From contig CM073591.1 in assembly GCA_037074705.1 (NCBI GenBank), positions 63,366,897 through 63,430,896 of the forward strand: a stretch of DNA of 64,000 nt. The letters are read 5' to 3'. Every line of letters begins with the position of its first letter. Positions within the stretch are counted from its first letter, which is position 1. The DNA comes from Zhengitettix transpicula (Eukaryota > Arthropoda > Insecta > Orthoptera > Tetrigidae). The notes under the pieces were generated by a model. The model was not told where the DNA came from, did no database searches, and saw only the letters and a program-made list of their open reading frames with translations. A program made the translations under genes and the position numbers. Shown here piece after piece: positions 33,191 through 46,493 of this stretch.

Positions 33191-34699
33191 TTTTTATTTA
33201 CATTATATTATTACATGAATCTTTCTATTCCGGAAGTTTCATTATATACGAAATATTGCAGAGTTAAATTAATTTTTCACGGTGATTTTCTTTCAAATTC
33301 TTACTATCTCTATTGAGGCTATTGTTTTATGCAAGGTCCAAACTCCAGAAGATAAACATTCTATTACTGTTTACTTCTTAACGCTCCCGATTGTTCTTTC
33401 AGACGTAGTGAATACAATTTCTAGATGCGAATTGTTTTCTCACCAATAGTCTGGAGTTTCTCATATTTATTTAAAAACAAGTCAGATTATTATAACTGAA
33501 AACTTAAAAGATGTAAGTGTATTGAACAATATTGTAATAGGAAATATTCGCATACATTTACTCTTACAGCGATTTCATAAGTCTTCCTCATTACAGTGAA
33601 TAACGACAAGTCTTTAAGACTGAGAAAATCAGGGGTGATTTTTAATAATTGAATTAATTATGGAAATTTCAGTGCGAATGCAGGAGAAAAAAATAAACTG
33701 ACAGTTTGAGTGAGAAATTAAATGAGCGACCTAACAGACTGTTCATTACGCCGATATATAACAGTTTTCACGATATATATTTCCTTAAGATGAAGATTGA
33801 TAATAGGAGGAGAGGAAACTCGGACGATATGGTCTGTATTCTGAAGTATAGAGTAATGAATGTGTTCGTCCTCTAAATCGTTTCGTACTATTTCAGGTGG
33901 CACGCACAATAACCACGAGAAAAAAACATATTCAGTATTTATAATTATAAATACTTGTAATTGTTTAATGTAATTAATTTTATTATGGTTAAATAAAATT
34001 TATTTTATAATTTATCGAAACAAATCCATAGAGATAGATTACCATTTAGCCATTACAACAGTCACAGTTGTCAAAGTTATTATGAGTTGGTATAGTTATA
34101 TACGAGAATTTGGTTGATAATTTACAAAAGGTGGGATTGAAGCAAATTTATACAAAAATCTCAAGTTCTACAGACCGAAATGACGGAGTAGAAGTATGTT
34201 GGATAGATAGAACGGGCCTGGTCGATGAAACAAGATAATTTTAATATCCAAAGAAAAGCAACTAATGAATGGAAATACTAATAGTAGAACATTTGAAGTA
34301 GGAGCGCAGAAACAGTCAGAGCATAACCTAAATTATCGTCTAGCACAAGGTGACTTGGTATAAAGGAGGTCAATGCAAGGACTGGAAGATAACGTGAGGG
34401 CAGAATAATATGTCGTACTGCACAAGAGGGTACATGAAACCATAAAATATAGTAAGTATATTTGAGAACGAAACCAGAAGAATACGTGATAAGATACGAA
34501 GGTTTAATATAATAGTGATAATTATAATTTTAAAATATTTTTCGCAAACTGATAGAAAAGGCTTCTATTAAAAGGACAGTAAATTTCCTACAGAATAATA
34601 TATATAGTGTTCCAATACGTATAGTTTTTAATACGGCAATTATCATGGTATCCCAGCTAGATTATCGGTAGGAATCATGTACTCGGTGCAGTAAAAGCT
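33191..34699. other. Non-coding DNA with one unidentified open stretch
   Basis: On the minus strand 33909-33718 reads CVPPEIVRNDLEDEHIHYS and VRVSSPPIINLHLKEIYIV. This looks like real protein sequence but I cannot name a family, and it lacks clear splice limits. The rest is A+T-rich. Confidence 0.35.
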
Positions 34700-34805
34700 T
34701 TTTTTAAAAAATTTTTTAGGGTAGCTGGTTTCATGAAGGTAATCAAAATGGTGGCAACTCCCCTTTAATAGCATAGGAAGGGTTCTGAAAGGGAGGATGA
34801 GAAAA
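34700..34805 (-). repeat. SINE-like retroposon family, 3' fragment
   Basis: T-run, then agggtagctggtttcatgaa, ggtggcaactcccctttaat, gcataggaagggttctgaaa. About 100 bp of the poly(A)-proximal end. Confidence 0.85.
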
Positions 34806-35045
34806 TTTTACAGAGAAGCCTTGAAACGTATGCGAAAAAATGCACACAAAACGTGTGTGGCAGAACAAGTATTTCACAAGTAACAGAATGAAACACTACT
34901 ACCAACAGTATGTATTATAAGCAGGTAAATACTGCTGTTTGTTGAATCAAGTGCAGCTCCCATTGAAATTTTGGTTTTATTTTTTTCCCTGAACCGTTTG
35001 TACTGCGCGTGTGCCAAAGACCAATGATTGTTGTTGAATATTATT

Positions 35046-35046
35046 A

Positions 35047-35091
<45 letters not shown>
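35046..35091. repeat. (TA)n microsatellite
   Basis: About 23 TA units immediately before the Helitron-like element. Confidence 0.97.
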
Positions 35092-35094
<3 letters not shown>

Positions 35095-35697
35095 CAATGT
35101 CTGTGAGTCCCCTATGCGTTCCTAAACCATTCAACCGATATTTTGGTAAGTTGTTATGCGCTCGCCAGATAAGGTTTCTGTTGGCATTTCGAGTTTCTGG
35201 GCAACTCCTAAGGGATGAATGGGGGTTAAATTTTAAAACATGCTAAAACGGCTGATATTAGCGTCGATTAATTACATTTATGGGTCTATGGGATTAATAG
35301 TTTCTATCCAGGTGTTTTTACTGCATAATTTCAACCCCTTAAGGCACAAAAAATGGAGGGGTGGAGGGGCGTTATATAAAATTATAGCGAAACAACCGAG
35401 TTTGGTGTCAAATCTAGTGTTATAGTTATTAATGAGTTTAATTCTGACGTTCACTATGTCAGTTATGTTCAGCCCCTAGGTGTGAGGGTGGGGAAGGAAT
35501 TTTAAAACATTCTAAAACGGCCGTTTTCAGCGTCGAATATTTAATTTTCGGGGTCGATGAGATTAATAGTTTATTCTGCAGATGTTTTAGTGTATAATTT
35601 CAACTCCTTATAGCAGGGGAAGGGAGTCAAATCCGGGTTTATGGATATCGTTGAGTTTAATTATGACAACCCAGGCAACGCAGGGCACGTAGCTAGT
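35092..35697 (+). mobile_element. Helitron-like non-autonomous element
   Basis: The left end reads aaatcaatgtctgtgagtcc, cctaaaccattcaaccgat. Units match the 10.4-kb family (aaacatgctaaaacggc, attagcgtcgattaatta, gcgttatataaaattatagc). The right end, aggcaacgcagggcacgtag then CTAG at 35693-35696 followed by T, fits a Helitron 3' terminus. It lies directly after a TA tract, and Helitrons insert between A and T. No helicase or Rep is encoded. Confidence 0.6.
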
Positions 35698-36340
35698 ATA
35701 ATGTAAAATAGGATTACTTTTGTGGACGACGAGGTTGTGTCAAAAATATATCAGAAGCTGTCAGGTTTGTAATATGGATTCTGATCTGCTATGAAGGGAT
35801 TAGTATTGCGTTATTATTCTGGAACGATGATATACATTTCTCTATAATTATATAATTCATTTAAATATGAACAAGTTTTCTTCCTTGCTTACATACTTTT
35901 TAAACTGCTTCTACAATAACGATTCCATTTAGTTACTTAAACACTTTCCAAATTTCTAAATACTCATATATTCTGCGTATTAATAGGAAAAAATCTAAAT
36001 TCGATGCGAGAGTTGTACATTTATTAACCGAATAGTGACTACTGAATATTCTACGTGTTTCTTATTTGAATCGTTCATTCAATGAAGGAGAATCTATAGC
36101 ATTATGAGATTTCGTTCAATCTGCTCCTCTTAAGATGAGCTTCCTATGATGTATGTGAACTTAAATTCTTAATTTTCACTGCGCTTTCTAAACATAAATT
36201 TTGTATTTGACACGAGACTAAAGGCATGAAAAATGAGAATTATACGAATACGAAGAAATTGAAACTACAAAAATGGATAACACATCATCTTTACTTTTCA
36301 TCAAAATATATCAATTTTAAATGTCTTCCGCAAACTCAAG

Positions 36341-36383
<43 letters not shown>

Positions 36384-37624
36384 CAAATAATTTAGTTTTA
36401 CATTATACGACTTTTGTAGGATGTAATCGTATATGAATTAAAATTAAATTGTAAACCCAATTAGACGTTCTTAGTGTTGAAATGAATCTAACAATGTAGA
36501 GAACACACATTCTGAATAGGATAGAAATTTCTGAAATTGATACAAAATAAATTATGATTAAGAATATTATTTCAACTTTTGGTTTCCAGCTTATGAAGGA
36601 TTTTAATATGTATTTATAACAAATCTAGTTACCTGCTCATTCAAACCAACGATGAATTCAAGTTGAGTCATGAAGAACACATCGCCTTCTAGTCCACAAT
36701 TTGCATGTGCCGCAAAGTTCCTTCACATCACATCAGGGTAGAAAATTGTGATTCTGCTTAGATTAGAATGTTTCTAGTAAAACATAAATGGTGATAATTG
36801 ACAGAAACTTCAAAGTTTTACCAGCAGCGCGAACGTCAGGTTAATCCGTCTCATACGCTCATTTAAAGCAATTAATCTGACGCATGTCAACCTTACATAA
36901 ATTATGGTTTCAAATTGAATTCCCTACTACAAATTGTAAACGTATTATAAATATCCCTACAAATTTTTGTGTCAATAAGTGACTTCAAATGAATTGTCTT
37001 TTCACCTTTTTTACATGTAGCCCAAGGTAAAAGTTTTTGTTTCAAACGACTTGGCCATTATGATCAAAAATAGAATTGACATTTAAGCAACTTGTAAAAT
37101 GGATCAAAATCTTAACTTTATAGTAGGTTGTACAAAACGCATTCCTATGGAACATCCCGTGGAAAAACATTTCAGAGGCAAGAAAAACATTTTATTTTCA
37201 ATCCCATCCACGCCTGAATGAAGTTTGTCTAGACGTCGTACATCACAACCAACGAATTGGCATGTTGTTCGACCTCTGCTCCACGTAGGATTGCTACCAT
37301 TACAAAATTCATTGGGACCTTACCAACCACATCACAGATGAAGAAAATGTAGGAAATTGTAAAATAATAATGTGAGAGGGCTCAGGAAGTTAGTTGTAAC
37401 AATATTAAAGAATGTTAGTTGAAATATGTTGAATATTCATGCAGCACTCTTTATTCGTCATCGGGCTGCAAGGGGTGATCCAGCTTCAGAACTGCAAGGA
37501 CTTCTACCTGATAACAACAACGTTAAATGGTTAATTCTTTTTACACAGAGTCGATCGATCCAGCCGCGATCGAAGTATTAGTGACATTGGTTTGAGATCA
37601 ACGATTTCCTGAGAGGAATTCCGT
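35698..37624. other. A+T-rich non-coding DNA
   Basis: Contains a (TA)n microsatellite at about 36342-36381. No exon or transposon domain recognised. Confidence 0.45.
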
Positions 37625-38780
37625 CAAAACATAGCATAAACAGTATTCACAACAATGCACTACGAATAATGACAGGAGCCGAACCTCCCCGATGTCAAGA
37701 AGCTAAAGAAATTACACGTGCAAAGAAGACAGTAAACCAACTACAAATCTATAATCAACGCACAAGCATCAGCCAGACATCAAATCAGGAAAGACGTAAG
37801 CAACATTAAAAATTACCCAAACAAGGAAACTAACTGAACGAATCCAAGAAATAAAAACAGAGTTAAAAAGAAAAATACCAATTCTTGACCACAATTCAAC
37901 AGCAAACACCTCACCATTGAGGTTTAACCAAATCCCCATCAACACATCCTTACTAAAATTTAAGGACACACAGATCACCAGTGAAGAATGGAATAAATAT
38001 CTAAAAGACGAATTGAATAAATACAACCGTTCCAGAATCATATTCACAGACGCCTCCAAAAACATGGAGGGAGTCAAAGATAACAGCAAAAGCCAAACCA
38101 TAAATAAGAATGCATCTGTGCTCACTGCCGAACTGTATGCCATAAAAATGGTCAATCACCCAATTACAAACACGATAATAGCAACAGATTCCATCAATAG
38201 TGAACCGTGAAATAAGACCAAATGACATAAAGTATATTAGAGACAACATCACCCATCAAAAACTGTATAATTAGTCTACTATGGATCCCGGCACACAAGA
38301 ACATCAAAGGTAACGAAGAGGCAGACAATCTCCCCAAATATGCTCGCTCCCGTACATCAATGATTTCAAAACACAACCTTTACCAGTAAGGTCATCTGGA
38401 TAGTAATCACAGACAAATTGGAAGAAAAAGTTAAAATTAAGAAGAAAATTCAATCTATTGACAATAGAAAACATAAAAGATCTAAATACTCCTAAAACCC
38501 TGTCAAGCAGACAGCAGGTGGTGTTAACTCGCGTCAGAATCTCCCACACTAAATTAAACCACAGCTTTCTTCTTTGCAACACCCCTCCGCCTACTTGTCA
38601 CAGCTGCAGTAGAATCCAAACAATATATCACATCAAATTTTAATGTCCGGCTACAAAAAGCAAAGAGACGAAACCCTAGGAGAAAATACCACCAAAAAAG
38701 ATATAATTTCATCAAAAGAAGCCATAATTAAAACCATAAAATATTTAACCGAAATTAATGCATTTCACAAAATATAAATC
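37625..38780 (+). mobile_element. LINE relic, I-type, RNase H and C-terminal region
   Basis: Plus-strand blocks, in order: SIHNNALRIMTGAEPPR (37640-37700), the end of the RT region; RIIFTDASKNMEGV (38034-38075), with the first RNase H aspartate; TAELYAIKMV (38127-38156), with the glutamate; IIATDSINS (38176-38202), with the second aspartate; LLWIPAHKNIKGNEEADNL (38273-38330), the W-x-PxH...GNExAD motif; and LTRVRISHTKLNHSFLL with TPPPTCHSCS (38524-38612), the C-terminal LTRLRxGHT and cysteine segment. Stops and frameshifts separate several blocks, so the copy is inactive. An RNase H after the RT puts it in the I/Jockey-related LINE group. Confidence 0.85.
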
Positions 38781-38802
38781 GTATTGAAATGAAATAATTT
38801 AC

Positions 38803-39000
38803 GTCTGCTTGAAAATGAATAATAAGAAAGACAGCCAAATAGAGACAAAATAATTATGAATAAATATGAATACGACACAACGTTTCTGGGATCATTGTCT
38901 GTTTTTTCAGGTACGAAGAAGAGCCTAGAAACGTTGTGTGGTATTTACATTATCACTTATTTTGTCTGTATTAGGCTATCTGTCTTATTATAAAAATATT
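38803..39000. repeat. Penelope-type palindromic tail
   Basis: The left arm (tacgtctgcttgaaaatgaa, aagacagccaaatagagac, acacaacgtttctgggatc) is inverse to the right arm (ctagaaacgttgtgtggta, tttgtctgtattaggc, atctgtcttatta). The central loop is short (gttttttcaggtacgaagaagagc). Confidence 0.85.
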
Positions 39001-40179
39001 GTATGTACACTACGGGCATTTAATATTGTATGAAAATTTCTTGGTCGCTAATAACATTTTAATATGGTTAAAGCGACCTAAAATAAAGTAAATAAAAATA
39101 AGAATATCAGAGTAAACATTTTATTTTATAATGTTTTAATCATGTTTTTCGATCTGATGGTTCTGATCAGGTTTCCCTGTTTTTTCAAAGTTTGCTCTTT
39201 TTTTTCCAAATTTGCGTTTTTTTCCAAATCTGCGTCTTTTCGCGTGAATTAGGTGTCTATCCCCATGGAAGCGGCCACGCTGAACACAGTTACAAACACA
39301 AAAGCAATTAACTTTTTCTAAGGGTAATGGTGACAAGTGATTTAGAAGCAGCGATATTTAAACAATTCAGAATATGTATGAAATTGCAAAGATAATCACT
39401 GCTAAACGATTCCGCGGAATGTAATAGAAAGTAATATAAACGTTAAATAAGTAAATACCAAGAATCTTCAAAGATGACTTCTGTGTCAGATTGTCGTTAA
39501 GCTGCATGTAAGTGGATTACTGTAAATATTGAAGGCGATTTTCAAATAACTTAAATCCCAAACTTCTGCAACGTAAACTGATAACCTTTATTGACTTGAT
39601 CAAGCACTATAAGATGAAACGTTCGTTTGTGTAAAAAAAATCTCTAGTAATTATAAAATCGTGAAAAACAAACAATTATGACGCGAGACAATCAAGCAAG
39701 TAATTGCAATCTCCAATGTGGTACGACGATTATTCCGAGTATAATAATATTTTCAAAACTTAATCCATCCCGTGGAGTGTGCTGTTGGACCTTGGCATTT
39801 CGTCTCAGCAGCTAAGAGGCAAGCAGTCAAGTCTCGCGGACAACGACATTGTGCTATGACAAGGACGTACGAAGGCAGTTCAATAAATACTTACAAAATC
39901 TAAGAGTTGTTAATTTAAGCCATTTCCACTACGTTGTTTCATTTTAAGTATCAGTCGAAGAAAATAGTTTCTTATTTTCAAGCACTGTAAGAACGAGGTT
40001 CAGATATATATTAATCAATAGTAACACGGTTCCATATTTAGGGATTTGTGATAGTTAGTTGTCTAAATAATTTTACTGAGTACGTGTTTAATTTGTATGC
40101 ATACTCTGTAAAAATAATATATATTATAACATTAATGGATCCTTCTTATTATGCTATGAATTAAATGCAAATATCTAGC
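39001..40179. other. A+T-rich non-coding DNA
   Basis: A short direct-repeat patch of tttttccaaatttgcg words at 39180-39235. No gene is recognised. Confidence 0.45.
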
Positions 40180-41640
40180 TATCTTTATGTATATAAATGA
40201 ATGTATTAGTGTCCCATATGCGCTCCTAAACCAATCATCCCATTGAAAGTTTGGAGAGTTGTGCGAATCCTCACGAAAGTATCTGTCGGTCTTTGGAAGC
40301 GTTAGGAAACTCCCAAGGGACGATCTGGGCTTGAATTTAAAAACATGCTACAACGGCCGTGTTTAGCGTCGAATAATTAGATTGATGAGATTAACCGTTT
40401 CAACCTCTTATGCCATGATAAGGCAACACCGTTAAGGAAGGGGATTGAGGAGCATTACATAATAATAGCGCGAACAAACGAGATTACTATAAAATCCACG
40501 ATTATACAAACATTTACGGGTTAAGACACATCTACCGACTCTATGGGTGACGGTGGAATTTAAAAACATTCCTATACAGCCATTATTAGCGTCTAATAAA
40601 ACGTTTTCGGGGTCGCTTAATTTGATAGTTTCATTATAGAATTTTTAAATGTCTAATTTCAACTCCAAAAGGCAAGGGAGGGAAGCACCCTTACCGTACG
40701 ACTAGTGGTGGAAAAAATAATGCAATAAAGGCCGCGACTAGTTTAATTCTTGCATTATCCATGTTCCTTGTTGAGTAGGTGGACGTCGTTATCAAAAAGT
40801 GACCTGGAGTAGTTTTGACTTGCTTAATGTACCGGTTGTATTTTTTATTTTCTTAGGATACTAGTTATTTTTTGTCTCTGTGTAGTTAAAGGTAGTATTT
40901 TTTTACTCCTTTAAGGTACCAGGAGTATTTTTAGCGCGTATTTTTCTCTTTTAATTCAGCGCAATTTTTATCCACTCTGATTTTATGCAATAGGGGAATT
41001 CCCGAGTTGTTAAAGTACCGTCAGTTATCATATAGCTTAATTTGAAATTGGATGCCGAGGGGTTAGGTCGGTGAGGGAAACATATGTGAGTAAATGTTCC
41101 AAACACTGAAGCTATAGATGCTTTTCGGGGGTCACAAAATTTGCTAGGGTCATTCGAGGATTTTTAAGTGTCTAATTTGAGCTCAGAAAGGCAAGGAATG
41201 GAAGTAGCCCTACCAAAGTGGTGGTGGTGTTGGAAGGACCTTACAAAAATGTAATTTAAAAAAATTGTGTCTTTGCCGGTGTTATAGAAGTCTCTGTATA
41301 TAATTCTCACATTAACCATGGTGGTTATTTAAATTTTATGTTCCTCCACGTGAAGGTGGACGCAGTTGACATAATGTTACAAGGAATAGTTTTGACCCTC
41401 TTAAGTTACCACTTTTTTATTTCCTTAGTGTATCAGATATATTTTGATCTCTGTTTAATTACATATTGTAATTATTTACTCCTTTAAGGTACCGGGTGAA
41501 GTTTTAGACTTTATTTAGTTAACGAGTATTTTGTAGAGTTTTAATTAGTCTTGATTTTTCACACTTTTTTGTCCATAACCCCCCGATTTGTTTCGTTATT
41601 TTTATGTAACGCAACTCGACCTCTATCCCTAAATGTGTTA
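40180..41640 (+). mobile_element. Helitron-like repeat element, long copy
   Basis: The left end (tgtatataaatgaatgtatt, cctaaaccaatcatccc) matches the left end at 35.1 kb. Family units follow: aacatgctacaacggccgtg, gcgtcgaataattag, ggcaagggagggaagcaccc. From 40780 a second unit type of about 480 bp occurs twice (ttgactt/ttgaccctcttaa..., ttattttcttag..., tcctttaaggtaccagg at 40905 and its match at 41480). The minus-strand copy at 52.2-53.3 kb has the same second unit. The right end is not defined. Confidence 0.55.
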
Positions 41641-42150
41641 TCGGTCAGATTGCATTGTTTGAAAATTCACTAAATAAAATTAATAATGTGTTACTTAATT
41701 TAATAATTTTCTAAATTAAATAATTATTTTTTATGTAAATTAAAAACTATTTGTTTAATTTTATTTATTTTTCTGCAAATCAATTTTTTAAGCGGGATGA
41801 TGTTGGCGTTCCCATATACATCTTCTTCGTATTCCGTAATTATTTTTTTAAAATCTATAATTACCATACTTACAATAATTACAAATGTAAAATTATAGTC
41901 AATCATTTTTTATTCGTTCCATAAGTTTTCATATAAAGTCCCATAAACACAATTAAATGGCTTTCTATAATATGAAGAAAAAAAGTAGGTGTCTAATGCA
42001 ATTTTCGCCCAGTTCCCAATATTCACGTGCATTTCTTGTTCTCATTTTAAAGATATGATCTTAAATAAAATAAATTTAACTTCATAAATAACGCACAGAT
42101 ACTCACAACGGAATTAATTTTAATAAGAAAGACAGCTTTCCCGGTGTAAA
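41641..42150. other. A+T-rich non-coding DNA
   Basis: No feature recognised; the minus-strand open stretch at 41906-41724 is A+T-driven. Confidence 0.45.
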
Positions 42151-42154
42151 TTAT

Positions 42155-42515
42155 TAACTAATTTTTCACGGTTACGCACCAGGCTCAGATTTCTCTATGT
42201 TGACGTTTCTGCGGCCTGAGTGGCGCTGCGTGACGTGTGCGTGGGGTATTTATAGTGGTCGGACATGCTGCGACCTGATTGACCGTTGAGGATCGCCTGA
42301 CAATTACTACGCGACATGGAAAAACATGTGTCCTGGACGCTGTGGTCAGGCGATCCTCAGCGGCCAATCAGGTCGCAGGATGTCCGACGCTATCAATACT
42401 CCACGCACACGTCACGCAGCGCCATAGTGTGAAGACAAAGGTGGAAAACGACCGGCTGAAACGTCACGTCGAGAAATCTGAACATGATGCGTAACCGTGA
42501 AAAATTTATTAAACA
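42155..42515. repeat. Large GC-rich foldback repeat
   Basis: Near-palindromic over about 360 bp. Outer arms ttttcacggttacgca and tgcgtaaccgtgaaaaa; middle arms gcgctgcgtgacgtgtgcgt and cacacgtcacgcagcgc; inner arms gtcggacatgctgcgacctg, gaggatcgcctga and tcaggcgatcctc, caggtcgcaggatgtccgac. The loop is about 40 bp around 42320. It carries gctgaaacgtcacgtcgag, a GAAACG word like those in the Penelope-type tails. Strongly GC-richer than its flanks. No coding capacity; overlapping ORFs on both strands reflect the symmetry. Confidence 0.92.
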
Positions 42516-45500
42516 TATAAATTGTTACATTAGAAGACGATATGAGCAGTCATAATGTACCAATATGTCACATAATGTATCAATATTTAAATTCGAGATT
42601 AATTACACTGTGACAAAGAAGATATATTTAACGATCATCAACACGAAAATAAATCAGGCTGAGCAAACGTTAAAAACATCAAAACAAACCTTTCTTCCAC
42701 TCACACAGCCTGAATATTTTACAAATATGTACAGAAACGTTTTTGTGTTGTTAATTAAAGATTTTATGATTTATTATTATTATAAATTATAAAAATCGTC
42801 TGTTAATTGCCGTTAAGGATATTCATTGTTAAAAACAGACGTGAAAAGAAAATATATGACTGATATTTCAGTATAAAGAGCTGACAATTTGCAGGAAAAC
42901 AAAATAAATTATTCCATTTAAAATAAATAAAGAATATTTATACAGATCAAAACATCATAGTTACACAGGTTTTTAAAAATATAAATGCCTGGTTCGACAG
43001 CTTATTTTTTTAAAATATAAAAATGTTAATCGTAAATGGGTTATTGTTTCCTAAACCCTGTAACTTCTATTACAATTTTGCTTCTAAACTAAAATGATGA
43101 CTATGCAACCTGTATCTGTGACAGGTCTATTTGTAAAAAAAATTATCTGATTTATATTCAAATGATCTAATTATTTTGACTATGGCACATCTCAGAAACC
43201 TAAATTTTCACAACTTGATTCCATACGTATAGATAATTGATTATTTTTCTCTTTAATAAGTAATTATTAATTGGAGCTGGCTGATCTATCCTCAACATTT
43301 GGTATTAATGGGATTAAAATTTTAAGACCACTTCTTCAGGACTTATTGTTTATAGATTAATGATGACTATGCACCAATTATTATCTGTATCTGCGACAGG
43401 TCTATTTGTAAAATTTGATTTGATTTATAAGACTTGACAAATATTGATCTAAATCAGATGAATTTTGACATAGTGCACATTAATTTAGATTCCACATTTG
43501 GGAATAGCTAGTTAAATTTACATGTGCAATATTTTCCCATTTATCAAATACTATGTAATGTAGACAATTTTCAGCTGGAAAAATATTCTGATTTAAATAT
43601 CTTCAAATATAAGTTAAAATTATTCCTCGTGAAGAACTATTATTATTGAATAAATTAATTTTTTTAATGTGAATTGTACTATTGATATGATTACAGTAAT
43701 TTGTAATGAAAAATACTTTAATATTATCACTTATTTTCTCTGTATTTGGCTATATTTCTTATCATCACTTGTTCATTATGCATGATCATGGACATAATTT
43801 CTTTGTGACTCAATGTATCTAACTGCATTTATAGATTTAGTTTATGTTACTTCTCCTATATCTAGGAACATGTGCTGCAGATTCATTCATGATTCATCAT
43901 TACTGTTTACCAATTTTTTCTGTAACTGTCATAAAAATAGGTTTGATTGTAAAAAAATCATCTGATTTAGATGCAAAATTTGAGAACTCTTTTAAATAAT
44001 TGTACAGTCAATTGTAATAACCTAACATCAAAATTTGGTTCACATTTAACATATATATTTATGTTATCAGAATTATTCCCAATTTGAATATATTTTTTTA
44101 ATGGAAATAAATGCTTAAAGTAGAACAGAAATTGAAATACGTTCCCTTAATATTTACACATTTAAATTCAAATATGTGAAATGATAGTGATATACGCACA
44201 ATTTTTTTACAAATATTGATTGGAGAAATTCGTCAGTTTTTATGATTAATAGCTCATAAATTGTACACTTATAACGTCCTTCCCAAATATGAAATATACA
44301 TTGTATGTAGTATTATTACTCACAAATAATATGAAGAAACAAATTCTGTTATCCTACTGAAAAGCCAACTTTGTTCAATTACATATATTAAATGCACTAA
44401 TTTGTTTACATTTATACAACTTCATAGAAATACTACTAGTTTCCCACGAGAAAGTTATAAATGGAATTTTTCTTTCGCTAATCCTCTTGTTTAATCTGAT
44501 ACCATTTTCCGCAGAATAGCAGCTAAAATTAAATAATTTGAATTCATATTTAAAACAACGTTTCTCAATTACCACAGGCACAAAAATTAGAAATACAGTC
44601 AGGTTTCTGTTGTGTGTCGTTGTTGAGGTTCCTGCGTTTTAAATCACCTGACGAAAGCAACAAAGATTGCAAAAATGTTATGTGTTATTTATTTTATCAC
44701 TTAATTAGCCTGTTATTTGGCTACGTATTTACGTAATCAATGCTGTGTTAATTGAATTAATAAATGCTTTGTGGTTGAATTTGTGAGTGATAAATCGAAA
44801 TTAATATCCTATAACTTCACGCAAATTCAATAAGCTGTTAGAAACTGACGTAGTCATCTCCAAGGAGCCGAGATCCACAGTGTGGAGACGTCAGAGAGAG
44901 TGCAATATTTGAGAGCGTAACAGATTAGTAGAGCATCATAAGAAATGTTAATTTATTGTCAAATGGGCCCCAACGAAGGACATCAATCGAATACAAAAAG
45001 TTATGGGATTCTTCACTGTATTGTGGGTCAAATTTCACTGATAAAAACGGATCTTTTGATTATATTAGCAAAATAAAGGCATCTTTACAAGAGTAAATGA
45101 CTAATTTGATCTTACAGTTTTTTGAAAGTCGTCAGCACTTCGAATGGTCCAGCATTGTTTCATTACATGCGGAATAGGTGGATCTCTGTATCAGGGGTTG
45201 CTGGAGAACTTGTAGACCCCAATCCCAAAACAGCAAAGTGGAGCTGTTACCTCCAAAATGCTATCCCGCAATCAATTAGCAAAATATAAATACAAATTTC
45301 TGTCTCCTTGGATAAACATTGGCCTACTTCGGAAAACACGGCTGGGGGTATGCGCGTTATATTTCATTCACAGAAAATAATTTACTTCGTTCGCTAGGAC
45401 TGACTTTCTTAACATCCTGCCGTTCGTGAACTTGACCGTCGAAGTTGCTCATACATTTTACTGTAAAATATAATAAATTTCAGAGTACAAACGTTATGGC

Positions 45501-46431
45501 CATTTTATTCAAAACAATGGTTTTTGTTGAAATTACAACCTTTGGTTATTGATTCAGATTTACTGTGAATGACGCAACACGTTTTCTTTATTCGTCTTAT
45601 ATAAAGACACAAAATGACGTGTAATACGGACAACCGTCACAAGGATTGTATAATCTGTAACTATAATTGCAGTCCGCATTCTATACATAACTTGACTGCG
45701 TTACATCTGAATGGTCTTCAATAATTGGGGATCAATAAATTATTATTTTTCGTTTCGAGCTTTCTCTTAAACAAATAGTACATAAACCCAGTGAAACGCA
45801 TGAGGAGTAATTCATAACATGAAATACTGAGAAAAGAAAAAAGGCAGAAACTATTAACTAATCTTACCAATTCTATTGAGGTTCAATAGATTATTATTTA
45901 TTTTTTTACTTTGTCAAAAGCATGAATTAGTTCCACAAACTATTAAAGCTTGAACATCCTACAATGTTTGAGGCATTTAAACGTAATTGAAGTATTTCGT
46001 TCACGAAATAGAATTTATTATTTTTACGCAAATAAATTAGCAATCATGTCAAAAAAACCGAAGATAACACATCACAAAACTTAAAAAAACATCTCCAGAA
46101 CTCCTGAAACTTCATTGAATCAACAACAATATACTACGATGAAATTGTACTAATTAATCGGCATTCTAAATAAATAGGAATACACACATTTATTATTATG
46201 AGTAAGATGAAGGGGAAAATAATTTGTAAAAAGAACAAGTATGTTATCATATACGCCAAGCAAAGGAATAAGGAAAGATAATAGAGTCATGTAACACGGC
46301 GTTTTAAATTTTTAAGGTCTTTCTGAAAATAATGGCTTGTTATGTGACTGTGTTGTATCCTGAGATTAGCTTATTTTTTCTGTCGTTTGCTGATCACCGT
46401 ATATTTATAATTCCCAAAATACTTAAAACCA

Positions 46432-46433
<2 letters not shown>
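42516..46433. other. A+T-rich non-coding DNA with diverged direct repeats
   Basis: A segment atgatgactatgca...acaggtctatttgtaaaa occurs at 43092-43160 and 43360-43430, with a third, weaker match at 43905-43975. Penelope tail words occur at 43715-43765 (tattatcacttattttctct, gtatttggctatatttctt) and 44615-44745 (gaggttcctgcgtttt, tgttatgtgttatttatttt, ttatttggctacg). No host exon is seen. Confidence 0.5.

Positions 46434-46489
<56 letters not shown>
46434..46489. repeat. (TA)n microsatellite
   Basis: A TA tract with one TATG interruption, ending at the start of the LINE relic. Confidence 0.97.

Positions 46490-46493
<4 letters not shown>

Noticed and set aside
35028..35246. 72-codon ORF with IYIYIY run, and the matching 86-codon ORF on the other strand
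   Set aside because: TA microsatellite plus the Helitron-like left end; no protein similarity.
42185..42494. ORFs on both strands around 42.3 kb
   Set aside because: Arises from the foldback symmetry; no family match.
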